From Eucommia ulmoides (lineage: Eukaryota > Streptophyta > Magnoliopsida > Garryales > Eucommiaceae), in NCBI GenBank assembly GCA_016647705.1, contig CM028332.1:28587300-28651299 (forward strand): a stretch of DNA of 64,000 bases, given 5' to 3'. The notes under the pieces are model-generated. The model was not told where the DNA came from and did not search any database. It saw nothing but the letters and a program-made list of their open reading frames with translations. Position 1 is the stretch's first letter; every line of letters starts with the position of its first letter. The translations under genes and the position numbers were made by a program. This document shows, piece by piece, positions 35,905 through 48,340 of this stretch.

Positions 35905-36764
35905 CTCAACTTGTTCATTGGCTTGCGAGTATGCGAGGCTAGATGTGCGATGTTGGATCTTTAGTTCATCGTATGTCTATCCAACTTTGCTGCTAGTAAA
36001 GGGTGTCCCGTTATAAAAAAAAATGAGTACTGCAGGGATACTAAAACGACATATGATATTCTTCCAAAGAAAATTCTTCACTTCGTTTTCTCCCACGGTT
36101 GTGAATGCTTCAACTTTGACCCACTTGGCGAAGTAATCAATTACCACCAGCAGGTACTTTTTGTTTCCTGGTGTTGGAGTAAACGATCCTAGCTCATCCA
36201 TACTCCATTGAGAGAATCACCAAGGGTTTGTTATTGGAGGCTGCTATTGAGCAACGACCTTGATATCATTGAAGAACCGCTGGCATTTGTTATATCTCTT
36301 GACGTATTCTTACACATCAATATGCATCGTTGGCCAGTAGTTTCCCACTCTTAATGCTTTGTGAATTAGGGTCCTTCTACCTTGATGATTTTTGCAAACC
36401 TCTTTATGTATTTGTTGCAGGATGTAGGTAGTTTCCTTTGGTCCTAGACAAAGCAATAAAGGTTGGGAAAAAGAACGTATATACAACTTATCCTTGGCTA
36501 GCACATACTCGATACTTTGTATTAAACCCTTTCTGACAGAGTACTTGTCTTCTGGTAGAATCCCTTCTTTGAGATACCGAACGAGATGAGTTCTTTAGTC
36601 TTTTTCTTGATCTAGCTGACCAATGCATGTACAATAATTAACTAGTGCTGTTATAGAAGGTTGCTCAAGGAACTCTACCAGTTCAAACTGTTGATCAGGT
36701 CCAAATACAGAGGCCAATATTAACAAAACATCTGCTTTCGTGTTTTTAGCTCCTGGGACGGATT
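35905..36764 (-). pseudogene. Element E integrase (zinc-binding and core parts) and end of RNase H
   Basis: The minus strand shows, in order, the end of an RNase H-type domain (NTKADVL), the integrase zinc-binding region (HKEVCKNHQGRRTLIHKAL, about 36310-36504) and the core with LLVVIDYFAKWVKVEAFTT (35977-36201). It is separated from the C-terminal part by element D and from the rest of RNase H by the Copia-type LTR. Broken fossil. Confidence 0.85.
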
Positions 36765-38817
36765 TGTTGATCCTAAGATTTTGATGAACAATTAAATGTT
36801 GATGTTTTTTGTGGAATTAACGATTTTATTGAGTGTTTCAGTTTATTAGTTCCAGTAATGAAAATGATCATGAAGATATTGTGACAATGTTAATGATGAT
36901 GACGAAGATGATGGAAGATTAAGAGTTTGAAGAAATTACAGAACCTAGGAAAAACAACTCAGGTTAGGATCACACACGACATAAAATATTTTTCAAAATT
37001 ATGTGTGTTTTTATAGGATCCTAATTAGTTAAATTATTTGCTCCTATGTGTAATTGAAAAATAAATAAAGATAATTGATTAAAATTGAATTTAAGATTTT
37101 AGTGGAGCTAACCGAGAAAAGAAATCTATTAAAGGGGTGAAAACGTCGAAGAAAATAAATTAAAATCGGAAGGAGAGGATTCCAGCACTGATAAATCGAC
37201 TTATAGGTCAACTTATGAAAGATAAGTGAAGTTTCTGAATCTCTCAATTAATAGGTCGGTCGACTTGAGCTTAAATGGTGAACTTTCTGAATCGGTCGTT
37301 TGATAGGTAGGTTGACCTATGGCTAAAAGATAAAGTTTTTGAATCTTCCGGTCGAAAGGTGAGTTGACATGTGAAACATCCTGAATCATCCAGTCGATAG
37401 ATGAAGTATGGGCAGTCGACCGATGGGCGAAACATTTTTGGCTTGGCTACATCCTGAATTAGGCAATCAACTGTTGGGTCTTGGCTGGTCGACAGATAGA
37501 TCAGTTTCAGGACTTATGAAATTTTGGATTTTATTCAAACAGTAGCCGTTACTAGCCATTTATGATTCAGATATGTGAGATATCTTAGGGATCTGGTATA
37601 TTTTGAGCTATTTAATTAATATTTAAATATCCCTATAGATATGGTTCACGTAGTTTTGATATTTCTCAATTTGGTACATGTAATTCTTTCTATCTTATCT
37701 AATTGAGTTTGTGTAGAAGTTTAAGGGACTTAATTGAATATTTTAAGAGATATTTTAAGTGAATTATACCAGGAATGAATATTTATGATATAGAGGGTCT
37801 ATTGGTGTAATTGAATGTTATGATTTATGGGAACTAGCCGTTGGATGGCTTGTTTTATTCCCGTATAAGTAAACCTGCGTTTTTGAGGTTTTAATTAATC
37901 AAGATAATCCAAATCATTCTGAGTTATTTAGCTTTCGTGCTTTCTAAGAGTAATCATACTGAGTGAACTGTGAGATCATTCTTGAGATTTGTTCTTGAGA
38001 AACATTTGCTGTGGATTATTTGAAATCACATTTTGAAATTCTCACTTTTCTATCACTAGTATCGAGACATTAATTGAGTTTGAATTTATCTGGGGTGATA
38101 GAAGCTCCAAGTGGGAAAATCACTTATTAATTGTTTGTAATTGGTGAGTTGAGTATCAGATTAGATACTATTGAGAGTTTCTAATCAAGGGTAACTGATT
38201 TTAATCTCTTCCAGTAAAGAGATTGAGATTTTGATCTTTGCATAGAGTATACAAAAATTAGGTTTTAATTATTCCTTTATAGAATTGTAAGTGAATTATA
38301 ACGGTTCAATCCTTACCGAGTAAAAGGATATTTGGAGCGTGTTTGTGAGAGGTTTAATTATTGAGCCTAAGGTATAAAAAGAATTAGGTCATGATTCTTC
38401 CTGTAATAAAATTAGGTTAATCTTCTGCCTGGTAAAAAGATAGTGGTTATTCCATAGCCTGTGAATTGTTTTTGTAAATGTTGATTTTGAGTATGTGAAA
38501 AGAATCGTTGTGAAGGTTTGGTTCCTACCTTTAAATGGATCTTGAGTTTAGTGGGTGCGACTCTCCGCAGAGTTCGGGGAACTGGATTAGCCAAGAGTAG
38601 CTTGGTGAACCAATATAAATTTATGTGTGCTACATTATTTATATTGTTTATATTTTGCTATTTGGGTGTACACCTAGTTGATAACACATATCCGCTGCTA
38701 TAAAGATAATAATTAATTTTAGGACAAAATTAATTGTTTGATTTTTGAAGTGTTATATTCTGATAATTTTTAATACTACCTAATTCACCCCTCTCTTTGG
38801 TAGCTCACTAGGCAACA
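36765..38817 (+). mobile_element. Solo LTR of a Ty1/copia-type element in element E
   Basis: This 2053-bp block interrupts the RNase H region of E and has inverted ends TGTTG...CAACA. The start TGTTGATCCTAAGATTTTGA, the GTCGAC-rich middle, the phrase TTAGTGGGTGCGACTCTCCG and the ATTCACCCCTCTC stretch near its end are features I associate with long Copia (Tork-like) LTRs. I see no internal domain and no perfect target duplication, so its status as a solo LTR is inferred. Confidence 0.65.
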
Positions 38818-39700
38818 TGCTTCAAACTTGTAACTCTGGAGTGTAGAGATTAACTCTTTCACCTTTTCAATGTGAAGGCTTAATCTTTCCTCATTTATGG
38901 TGAACACTTTGTTATTCTGATTGACTACTAATTGTGAGACTGACTTCACCTCCAGAGGTTGAGCTGCTAACTCTTTGGCAAGAGTCAACCCAATGATCAC
39001 TACCTCATACTCTGCTTCATTGTTGGAAGTTCAGAAGCTGAGTTGTACTTCTTTTCCAAGTTGATCTCCTTCGATGTTTGTAGGTCTATGCCTATACCAC
39101 ACCCCTTCATGTTTAAAGCTTTGTTAACCCAAAGCTTCCATGGAGTTGCCGTTTGATCATTGCACTCTCATTCTTTTGCTACCACTTCGGCTGGAGGAGT
39201 TAGTTTGGCATTGAAGTCCGCTAAGGCTTTCCCCTTGATTGCAGTTCTAGGTTTGTACTTGACGAAGAATTCACCAAGTTCTATAGTCTATTTCATGATA
39301 TGTCCAAAAGCTTCTGGTATGTGCATTATAGCTCGAAGCGGATATGAAGTCAGCACATTAATTACATGTGCCTGGAAATACGGCCTGAGCTTTCATGCCG
39401 TGGTTACCAGAGCCAGGGCGAGCTTTTCCAACTCAGTATAACAAGTTTATGTAGGAACTAAGGACTTGCTGATGTAGTAGACCGACTTCTGCTCTTCTAT
39501 GTGATCCTTTACCAGTGCGGTACTTACTGCCACAGGTGTTACTGCCAAATAAAGATAGAGCTCTTCCCTAGGAAGTACTTTTGCCAATGTCTCAACTGAG
39601 CCTAAGTAGTCTTTAATGGATTGTAGTACTTGTTCATAGTTATCACTCCACTGAAAGGTTTTACTTTCCCCTCAAGATTTTGAAAAAATGGGCGCACCTA
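38818..39700 (-). pseudogene. Element E RNase H region
   Basis: RNase H removes RNA from the RNA-DNA hybrid during reverse transcription. The minus strand shows a first RNase H (about 39160-39700) and a second, archaeal-type RNase H with residues IIGLTLAKELAAQPLEVKS (38785-39000), a duplication characteristic of Tat elements. Broken fossil. Confidence 0.8.
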
Positions 39701-39799
39701 TCAGTAAATTTTGAGATGAATCTGTTTAGTGCCACTAACCTCCCTGTCAGCACTTGAACTTCGCATATATTTGCAAGAGACTTCATATTCCTGACTACT

Positions 39800-41300
39800 T
39801 CAACCTGACCTGAGTCCACCATGATATCGGACTAGTTTACCACGAAACCCAAAAAGTTTCTAAATGCTACTTCGAAAGTGCATTTATTTGTATTTAGTTT
39901 CATGTTGAACTTTCACAAAATGGAAAAAGCTTTTACCAAATGGTTGAGGTGATCATTTTTTCTAGAGCTTTTGATCAGCATATCATCAATATAGACCTCC
40001 ATAGTTACTCCGATCTGATCTTGGAAATTGCGGTTCACCAACCGCTGATATGTCACTCCTACATTTCTTAAACCAAATGGCATTACTTTGTAACAGCAAG
40101 TACCTCTTGGTGTGTTGAATTTTGTCCCTTTCTCATCTTGCTTATCCATACAGATTTAATTGTAGCCTGCTAGGGGTGTGCAAATGACATGCAATACCCG
40201 ACCCACCAGCTCCAACAACCCGACTTGGCCTGCTGAGAATCAGGTTTTTGATGTAATAGGGTGGAAATCGGGTGTAAATATCTAATTTTTTTTGGGTGTA
40301 GGGTCGGGTGCTGGGTTTACACAACCCAGACCCGTACAACCTGACCCGTCCGCCTCCTCACATTTAAATAAAAATTTAGGGTTTCTTCTACTTATTTCTC
40401 ATGCCACCTCAGTCTCTTGGCGAGCCCTAATCACTCATCTTTCTTCTTTTGTTATTCATATTCTCTACTTTACCAATTCTTCGCTTCTCCACTCTCATTA
40501 TGACGATTCCCTTCTAATATCAGCGACGATGGCACAATAGACAAACCTATTTGAATAAGGAAACCTTAGATTTGAGTCATTCGACTGCCACATCCACAAT
40601 TTCAAAGAAGAAAACCTTCGATTTGAGTAGATTTGTTCCAATTTTTTGGAGAGTAGATATTCGAGTAAATCTGTTCCACATTTGTTGGAAACCTCAATGG
40701 TAAGTAGTTATTATTTTTTCAATTTTTTGTTTTCAATTTTTTTTATTCCTATTAGTAGATCTGTTATGTTCATTATTCTTGTGTTGTTTTTGTTTAATCT
40801 CTTTGATTCCAAACCTGACTGTCTCTAATCGATATCCGAAACCACCTGTCGACGTCGAATTATTGATCGCTGTCGGTTGAGAATGGTTAATGAAAACCCT
40901 AACCCGATGCATATCAGGTGGGGTCTCGGATTTGCCCCAAAAAAAAACCCAACCAACCCGTACACACCCTTATAGCCCGCATAAGCATCAATCATAGACA
41001 ACCGTTAGTGCTCTACTGTTGCATCCACTATCTGGTCTATCATTGGCATTGGGTAGCAGTCTATTGGGAATACTTGATTGAGGTCAGTAAAGTCCACGTA
41101 CATTCTCCAAGGATTGGGTTGGATACATCACGTCCTTTATGTGACCAATCGAGAGCAGTTTCTTTACCTCAACTTCGATCACCTGTTCTTTTTTTTCAGG
41201 GCTGAAAGTTATCCTCTTCTGCTTGACAGAAGGATAATATTTGGAGATATCAAGGTGGTGGACTACAACGTCAAGGCTAATATCTTTCATATTATCTAGA
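39800..41300 (-). pseudogene. Element E reverse transcriptase region
   Basis: The minus strand encodes RT pieces on both sides of the hAT-type insertion: N-terminal residues near 41084-41290, and the core with YKVMPFGLRN and the catalytic-type motif YIDDM at 39913-40149. The sequence is of the Tat group. Broken fossil. Confidence 0.85.
40171..40972. mobile_element. hAT-type non-autonomous DNA transposon
   Basis: 802 bp with terminal inverted repeats TAGGGGTGTGCAAATG and (from the other end) TAAGGGTGTGTACGGG. It is flanked by an 8-bp duplication TAGCCTGC/TAGCCCGC (40163-40170, 40973-40980; seven of eight identical). GGGTCGGG-type subterminal repeats are typical of hAT. No transposase is seen. 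The ORF at 40292-40540 is short and unrecognised. Inserted into the RT region of element E. Confidence 0.85.
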
Positions 41301-41319
41301 GTCTAGGTAAAAACATCTA

Positions 41320-42149
41320 GATTCTGTTTGAGAAGCTTGTTGACTTCCTCTGCCTCAATCTGGCTCAACGATCCCTCTATTATCACCTTATGAGTTCCCC
41401 ATTCAAGGTTATCTCTCGTACTTGCTTGACAGGTTGTATCAAGCTGGAGTTTTCCTGAAATCATCAATTTCATGGGCCGAGCTTTTTGACGGAGCTGCTT
41501 CCTACTCCTGTTTTAATTGCTATGAAAAATTATTCTTGCCCTTCATAGATATTGCAAAACATTGCCTTGAAGCAACCTGATCACCTTGTATTACCACCAC
41601 AAAACCATCATTTGCATACTTGACACACTAGTTGTACATTGATGCCACTGCTTTCATCGCATGTAGCCATGGACGTCCTGGTATAGCATTATAAGGCAAT
41701 GAAGAGTTCATCACTATTAACTCTGTAGCTTTTGTGTATCTTCGTTCCTCTTTGTTTGTTGTGACAGATAGTGTGATCTTCTCTCATGGTGAGCTGAGGT
41801 CACTATTGAACCCCACCATGATAGTCTGGGTGAAGCTAACATCCAAACTTGGAACTCCCATTTGCTTCAGATTATCCGCAAAGATGATATTAGCGGAACT
41901 TCCATTATCAACCAAAATTCGTCTTACTTGGAAGCTGAAAATCCAGAGAGTAATGACTAGAGTATTTTCATGGGGATAAACGATCCCCTTGCAATCCTTA
42001 CTAGAGAAAGTGATGATCGGTTTTGGATTTGTGGTTATTGCTATTGCTTTCCCATAGCAGCATTCCAGTGCTACTTCTCGGACTTTCTTTTTCCATTCAC
42101 GGTTGGATTCTCTAGTTGCTAGCTCAGTAGAGTTTATCATGAAGATCAC
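41320..42149 (-). pseudogene. Element E aspartic protease region and linker
   Basis: The protease would cut the gag-pol polyprotein. Minus-strand residues ILVDNGSSANIIF (about 41850-41920) carry the D-x-G-S-S form of the active-site motif of Tat proteases. The stretch RPWLHAMKAVAS follows near 41650. Broken fossil. Confidence 0.8.
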
Positions 42150-42251
42150 TTCACGATTCTCATTGGGACGATCTTCTTTGCACTCTTTATCATGATCTTT
42201 CTCACAACAACCGTCATCTCTAGGCCACTTTCTATCCCTTGTATGTTCTCA

Positions 42252-42947
42252 TTAATAATCACGTAACTGACCCATATCAATGAGTCGCTTGATTTTTTTC
42301 TTGAGCTCCCAGCAATCATCCGTGTTATGACCATGGTCCTTCTCATTTTTCTTTGGGTGATCTTTGGAAGATCCCATACCTTCTCTCTCTAGCTTGACAT
42401 CTTCCAGTTTAATGTAAGACTTAGCATTTTCCATCAACTTCGACATGCGCTTGGGATTTTTCTTTGTGAGAGAGTCTTGGAACCTGCTATGGTGTAACCC
42501 TGATGTAAATGCATTGATGATGAGGTTTGAATCACAACCCTCAATACATGTCAGCTCTTTGTTGAACACACTCGTGTACTGGAAAGTCTCCACTTTCACT
42601 TGACATAGGGCAAACAGGTAATTAGGTCCCTTCATCAACCTTTAATAGGTTATGGAGCAGTTGATGAACATCTTGCTGAACTTTTTGAATGACGAGATGG
42701 AGTTGGATGGTAGTGCATGCAACCACTTAAGGGCAGAGCCTTTCAAAGTTGTGGCGAAAGCTCTACAAAGAGCTGAGTCACTTGCTCTATACAAGTTCAT
42801 AACATGCTTTAACTGGCAGATAAGGTCTACTGGATCTACCTTCCCATCGTACTTCTCAAACTTGGTGGGGTTAAACCTCTCTGATAGTGGTAAAACTAAG
42901 ATTTTTGAAGTGAATGGAATTTTAGTGCCCTTCAACAACGTATCCAA
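42252..42947 (-). pseudogene. Element E gag region
   Basis: The minus strand has two open pieces with capsid-like phrases (KFEKYDGKVDP, CRAFATTLKGSALKWLHALP) typical of Tat gag, followed by HGHNTDDCWELKKKI, a reduced zinc-knuckle-like site. Broken fossil. Confidence 0.85.
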
Positions 42948-43400
42948 CTAATCTAAGGGCTAACCGATCTCCACCTTGCTTCTGTGTACTAACGTGAAAC
43001 AACAATCTCAGTTTGTTTGTAGACCATTATCCTCTGTTGTTGATTATTTATTTTCCCATGGGCAGCTCGCTCTTCCTGGGATAATGGGTCAACCGACCCT
43101 AGAGACTCTTTATCTTCTCCCAGATCATCCTAGCCGATTGAGGATTGTGGCCTGCTTACGGCGATTATCCCTACCATGTATTTGATCATATCGGCCATCT
43201 TTGATATTTTTCCAATCAGAACTTCAATATTTGCATCTGTGCTTTGAACTGCTAGAGTAGGGTTAACATGATCTTCCTCATGCATTCCTATCGGAACGTC
43301 GTTGTCAGCCTATAATGGTAGATTTATGCTTTAACTGGGAGCCACCCTTCTTGCTCGTGGTTGCCTCATTATTGTGACGAAAAATCTTTTTACGCTAGTG

Positions 43401-43420
43401 TTTCCCACAGACGTCGCCAA
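43401..43420 (-). other. Element E primer-binding site (Tat type)
   Basis: The minus strand reads TTGGCGACGTCTGTGGGAAA next to the 5' LTR, close to the TTTGGCGCCGTCTGTGGGA consensus of Tat elements. Confidence 0.8.
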
Positions 43421-43424
43421 ATAA

Positions 43425-44078
43425 TGCTGCCAAAAATTCTCAACACGTGTAACAGCTCCGCACGTGCCGAAAACCTCTTCTCCTTCCTACGTAAACCTAC
43501 AAAACCGTAAGTTCTCAAGAGGGACACCGATGTAGTATCGGTCAAAGAACCTCCGGTATGAGAATAGGTTAATTTGGTAATAAAATGAGCTAATACACAG
43601 ATTGAATCATCTAAAATAAACAGTGATACCTTTCTTTTATATAGGTTTGGTAATTCTCTGCCATTTACAATAGAGAGGTCGCTCGTTACGTGATACACAC
43701 CTAATAGCCTGGAAGATAACCATGATCTTTTTCTCATATCGTGGGACAGATCTTCTGTAATGTAACCCATTAATCATGGGCCGTTACAATCAACAGGTTA
43801 TAACGCTCTTCAGGCATATGGGAAATGGGCACGATGAGTTGACTTGTACATTCTTTTGACCTGGATACCATGGGCTTTGATCTACCCACTGATAGGCCTC
43901 ATTGTGAGGCTTGTTTAACTAAAGTAGTGGACTATTGTTGCCCTTATCCAGACAGTCTCATTTTTCTCGACCCAGAAAATATATTAGGTCTATACGTCCT
44001 GGATCAGATTACTGACTCAATCCGAGCCGTTAAGGCTCCACTCCTATGCCAGTTGTGAGCGAGAGTTTTCCCATATTA
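43425..44078 (-). repeat. 5' LTR of element E
   Basis: About 654 bp, the partner of 20255-20909. Its outer boundary is uncertain by several bases. Confidence 0.85.
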
Positions 44079-44301
44079 TTACTGATGTTTTCATTTTAAT
44101 TAGTTTCTAATTCGTTGTGAACATTAAATCGGAGATAAATTTATAGAATATTATTGGAGTTTTTTAAAGGGATAAAAATCAAATAGAATGATTACTCTTT
44201 TATTACTTGGTGTTTTTTTTTTTTTTTTTTGTGTCTCAATTTTTATTTACATGTTAAATTTAAAATAGTGCCATCAAACATGAGTTATAAAGAAATATTA
44301 A

Positions 44302-44351
<50 letters not shown>

Positions 44352-44880
44352 CGTGTCTTCTGACACGGGTTATAAAGAAATATAATTTTTTTTTTTTTTT
44401 TCAAGTTAAGATCCTTACCCAGAATGTACGAGAGCTCTCCATTGCTATTTGTGCATTATGTACATTTCTCTCTCTCTCTCTCTCTTTCTCTTTAATCTTT
44501 AGCTTAGTGAATTTAAATGCATTCAAGAAGAATTTTAGTGGCACTAATATTTTTTATTGTCAATTAATGTTTCAGTAATAATTATCATCCACATTCATTT
44601 ATTTACATGTTAATAACAATGTGTGTTCCTAATGGATACAATCTATATTTATATACATATACACACATGTACATTTTAACATATGCCACTATTGTAAGAA
44701 GACATTGAAACAAACAAGATTTCAACATTTTCAACGAATGTAGAAAACAATTTATTGAAATTTTTCAGTTTTCTCAAAATAATTCTTTTAACTTAAGTTT
44801 GTACTCGCAGAATGAGGTCTGAAGTCAATCTTTGAGGTCTGAAGTCAATCTTTGCAATCCGAGCTGAGATCCCAAACTGA
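44079..44880. other. AT-rich spacer with long poly(T) runs
   Basis: No gene is seen. It includes a poly(T) run of over 40 at about 44304-44347, shorter T runs near 44213-44230 and 44386-44401, a (CT)n patch near 44466-44485, and a 20-bp direct duplication (TGAGGTCTGAAGTCAATCTT) at about 44815-44855. Confidence 0.6.
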
Positions 44881-45880
44881 AATCTCGAGCTATACCTACA
44901 CAAAGACCCACCGGGGTTGTGCTCGGGTCAGCCTTGTAAGATGTTGGGGGGCTTTGGGATGGAGGTCCCTAACCTAGGTAGCTTCTTATCTGTGAAGAAA
45001 CCTCTGGCCGGGAAGGAGAAGCCCGAATCTGGGAAGTGGTCGGGAGTCTTTCAAGCCGGGAAAAGGGGGAACAGAATGCTCGGTGATCCCTGAAGAAATG
45101 AACCAACACTTTGAATTTGAGCAGTTTTGGGAAAAATCAGCGCCTAGAAACCTGCACGAAGGACTTGCCAGGGTTTTCCCAGCGTGTCCCCTTCGGCGTG
45201 AGAATTAGCGTACAGGGAAAAAAATACACAATGGAATTTCAGAGAAGAGTGGAGTAAGAGTAATGATCCAAATTCACATACCTCTGAGCAATTGTATGCT
45301 CTTCTTTTTATAGGCAAAGTGGTGATTAGTTTAGGAGCTAAGTAAGGGTTTAATGTCTCCTCAATGATCGTATCATGGTGGCCAAGAGGTTCTTGTTTTA
45401 GCCATATTTAGAAGGTATTGGAAGATATTTTGATTGGGGAAGAGAGTCATAATGATGATTATGGATATTTTGGGACAATGTGAGATATTTTGGGATAATG
45501 TGGGATATTTTGGGGTAATTAAAGGTGGAAAATCGAGCTAGCATGGGGACAAACAGAGGAGAACATTTTCCTACTGTGGCTGGGATAAGGAGGTAAGTTA
45601 TTTCCCTTCCCGGGCGAATAGAGACAGCAAGGGATGGCGTTGCGCCGATGGAGAACATTGACATGGGGAGTGGTTGCCCATCTCGGTGATGACTTGCAGA
45701 TCGCCCTACGTAGCGTTGAGCCCTTCGGGGCGACTAGTATTGCTTATGAGACTTCCCTTCTCCGTACATTTCTTATACTTAGGCTTCTGGTGCACTTTGA
45801 ATTTTGAATTTTGTAAGGAATCGAGCAGACGTGAAAACGTTTAATTAGGTGCATTGGAGTGACCATTTTTACACTCATCA
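44880..45880 (-). repeat. 3' LTR of element F
   Basis: Homologous to 52056-53058 in reverse. It ends ACACTCATCA on the plus strand. The left boundary is uncertain because clear homology starts near 44930. Confidence 0.7.
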
Positions 45881-46900
45881 GTAGCCCTCCACTCCTTAGT
45901 AGCGAGGTACGAGGTACTAGGGAGTAGTATGGATTTCTCTGCTTATTGGCAGGACTTTGCCCCATCCCGATTCCAGAAATGCCAAGATGGGTAGGAATTT
46001 TAGCTCGGCTAGGTACATGAGTATGGAGTTTAGCTCATACTCGGTGGATTACCTGAGCTCATCATGGAGATAGAGCTGAGCCCTGCTCGATCATTGGTGG
46101 GTTCTCCTTAGTAGAGCTCATCCCTGAGCCTTTTTGGGTTAGCCCAAATTTGTCTTTCTAGGAGCATCGTCCCTTTATTTTGCCTGAGCTCAGCTCGACT
46201 TTCAGGGGTGGGATGCTTGACTGTAGACCCTCAGACCCAATCGATGTTCTGTCATCAGAAGATGATAGCTATAAACCCCTGGGCTCCAAACTACTGACCT
46301 GTGGAAAGGGTCTGGTTACACCCTCAACGCGGTGCACTGGGATGGGTTCCTTTTGTAGATCACCATCAACATTAAGCATCGGGATGCCGTTTCTACCTGT
46401 AGATTACCTTCAACGTTGAGCGTCGGGATGAGACTCGAGGGTCAGAATGCTGTTGAGAAGAACTATTCAAAAAGCGAAAGTTTTTACAAGTCTATTGGAG
46501 CTCCCCCTCTAGGGTAGTAGCGTTTCAAGTGCTTCACATTTCAGGGATGTCCCAGAGGGACTCCCTCTTCCATTTCTAGTTCATAGGTGCCGGGATGGGG
46601 TTTCTTCTTGGTGAGGGGCCAAGGGCTGCACATCCCAACCCGAGATGGGGTGGGCTATTCATCTCCGTCTTTGCTCGGCTCTTCCTCTTCCTCTTCTCGA
46701 CTCTTTCTCTTCCTGGCCCTTCCTCTTCCCAACCACTTCTCGATCCCTCTTTACGGTGTCTCTAATGTCTGCCTCATAGAAGCTCATACCCATGGCCAGA
46801 GTTGGAGCCAAATTTAGCACAGGATAAGAGCATAATTCGTGAGATAATCTTCGATGCCTTAGTCTTTTAATAAAAGCTTTCAAGGCTACGACATCCGAGA
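45881..46900. other. Element F non-coding interior
   Basis: No domain is recognised. It includes a polypurine tract next to the LTR, phrases repeated around CCTGAGCTCA, and duplicated phrases around GTAGATCACCATCAACATT / GTAGATTACCTTCAACGTT (about 46350-46420). The ORF at 46587-46817 is serine/leucine-rich and not credible. Confidence 0.5.
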
Positions 46901-47881
46901 TGCCTTTGTAACACTAGCTTTCCCTGTGGAACCGACTCACGAAATCCCTCAAGCTCTCTCCGATATCCAGTTGAAGTACGAGAAGGTGAGTCACCATTTT
47001 GGGTTTTTTTCGAGAATAGTGGCCAAGAAGAGTTGTTCCAATTGAGTGAATATTGAGATCGAAATTGGAGTTAACTCTCGAAACCAGGTACTGGCCATTC
47101 CCGTGAGGGGGAGAGGAAATGATTTACTCCTCATTCCCATGGAGATCGTGTGCATGTCCATAAAAGCAACGAAAATGGACAGGTATCAACGGGGTCAATA
47201 GTACCGCTGTATGGAATTATTTGCGGGCTAGGGAACTTGTATAAAACTACCTCAAACACAATATCATCGACAAAAGAAGACCTTATCCCGGAAAGGAGTT
47301 CAACGGTCCCTCCGGGGCCTTCTATTTGCATGAGTGCTGCCTCCATTTCGGCAACACGCTTTTCCAATGCGACTTCTCCCCTGGGCGGTGCTGCAACATG
47401 GAGATCCTCTGTCTGGTGACCCCAGGAGAGCAAAGGCGTATTGTTGAAAGCAGTCGAATGAGCCAAGTCTCACTCCATCATCGGTAGATCACGAGGACGA
47501 GGCTGATTTTTAGGGACATGTCTTTCAAAGTGAATTACATGATCTGATTCTTGGCGGCAATTGTCACCCCCTGCATGCTGGAGAATCGGTCCCCCTTAGG
47601 TCAGGAACATGTGACAGGTGAGAGAGGATGGTGTCGAGACAAGTTTGAAACTGGAACAACTGTTGTTCGAAATTATCAAGTCGCACCGCGTCCATAGCTC
47701 CAGGAAATAGTCCATCGTGGGCTCCTACAGGTGGGGCCGATGGGCCTGCTTGGTTGATAAGGAGTGCATTTTCTTCTTCTTCCAGGATGAGGACGATAGT
47801 CCTCGCATCCGGCCTGGGATTTCTTGACATTTCTCTACCCGGGCTGCTATCCAACTTGTTGTTAGGGTCTCTTGGCCGCAA
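46900..47881 (-). pseudogene. Element F gag region
   Basis: Minus-strand pieces at 47564-47881 (MSRNPRPDARTIV, INQAGPSAPP) and 47131-47466 correspond to the gag of element G at 53160-54117. A capsid-like phrase (PLPLTGMASTWFREL) lies near 47050-47100. Broken fossil. Confidence 0.75.
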
Positions 47882-47983
47882 AGACTAACCAGACCTTGTA
47901 TTCATCAAACCTCTAGCCAAGATGAGAGCAGATGATGATTGGGAGAAGACTTTTAGTAGCGATTCCCACAGATGGCACCAAAC

Positions 47984-48340
47984 TGTTGATATCAATTTTT
48001 GGTTGACACCAATAGTATGGTCCGATCAGTCTTGTCAGATGTTGGAAGGCTCTGGGATAGAGGTCCCTAACCTGGGTTGCCTTTTATCCGTGGAGAAACC
48101 TCTAGCCGGGAGAGGGTCTGGAGCCTTTCAAGCCGGGAAGAGGGGGAGTAGAATGCTCGGTGATCCCTGAAAAGATAAACCAACACTTTGAATTTGAGAA
48201 GTTCTGGGAAAAATCAACGCCTGGAAACCTGTATGAAGGACTTGTCGGGAATTTCCTGGCGTGTCCACTCCGGCATGAGAATAATTGTACGGGGGAAAAA
48301 TACACAATGGAATTTTCGAGAAGAACTGAGTAAGAGTAAT
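47984..48340 (-). repeat. Partial 5' LTR of element F
   Basis: Starts TGTTGATATC on the plus strand and stops where the CACTA end begins. The remainder of the LTR is not found beyond it. Confidence 0.75.

Larger units (their letters stand above)
20255..44078 (-). mobile_element. Element E: old Tat-type Ty3/gypsy retrotransposon split by four insertions
   Basis: The two LTRs (20255-20909 and 43425-44078, about 13 per cent different over the part I compared) enclose, in minus-strand order, a primer site, gag, protease, RT, RNase H, integrase, a tandem-repeat zone and genes on the opposite strand. The primer motif TTTGGCGACGTCTGTGGGA and the gag and pol sequences are those of the Tat (Retand/Ogre) group. 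Nested elements C, D, a Copia-type solo LTR and a hAT-type element add about 13 kb, leaving an original length near 11 kb, typical of Tat. It is broken in many places. I see no clean target duplication. Confidence 0.88.
44880..48340 (-). mobile_element. Element F: internally deleted Tat-type element, truncated
   Basis: The minus strand shows a partial 5' LTR (47984-48340, cut by the CACTA end), a primer site (TTTGGTGCCATCTGTGGGAA), gag pieces, then a non-coding part, a polypurine tract at about 45881-45896 and a 3' LTR (about 44880-45880). Protease, RT and integrase are absent. LTR and gag match element G, so F is a deletion derivative of the same family, in opposite orientation. Confidence 0.75.

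Noticed and set aside
36765-38817. Host gene or intron inside element E
   Set aside because: The block has LTR-type inverted ends and Copia LTR phrases and no credible reading frame.
39160-39441. Plus-strand ORF opposite the RNase H region of element E
   Set aside because: It is a shadow of the minus-strand pol region.
40372-40386. Telomere-like repeat (TTTAGGG)
   Set aside because: Only a single unit in the hAT-type element; no array.
46587-46817. Serine-rich plus-strand ORF in element F
   Set aside because: Composition follows a CTTCCTCTTC-type repeat, and no motif is present.
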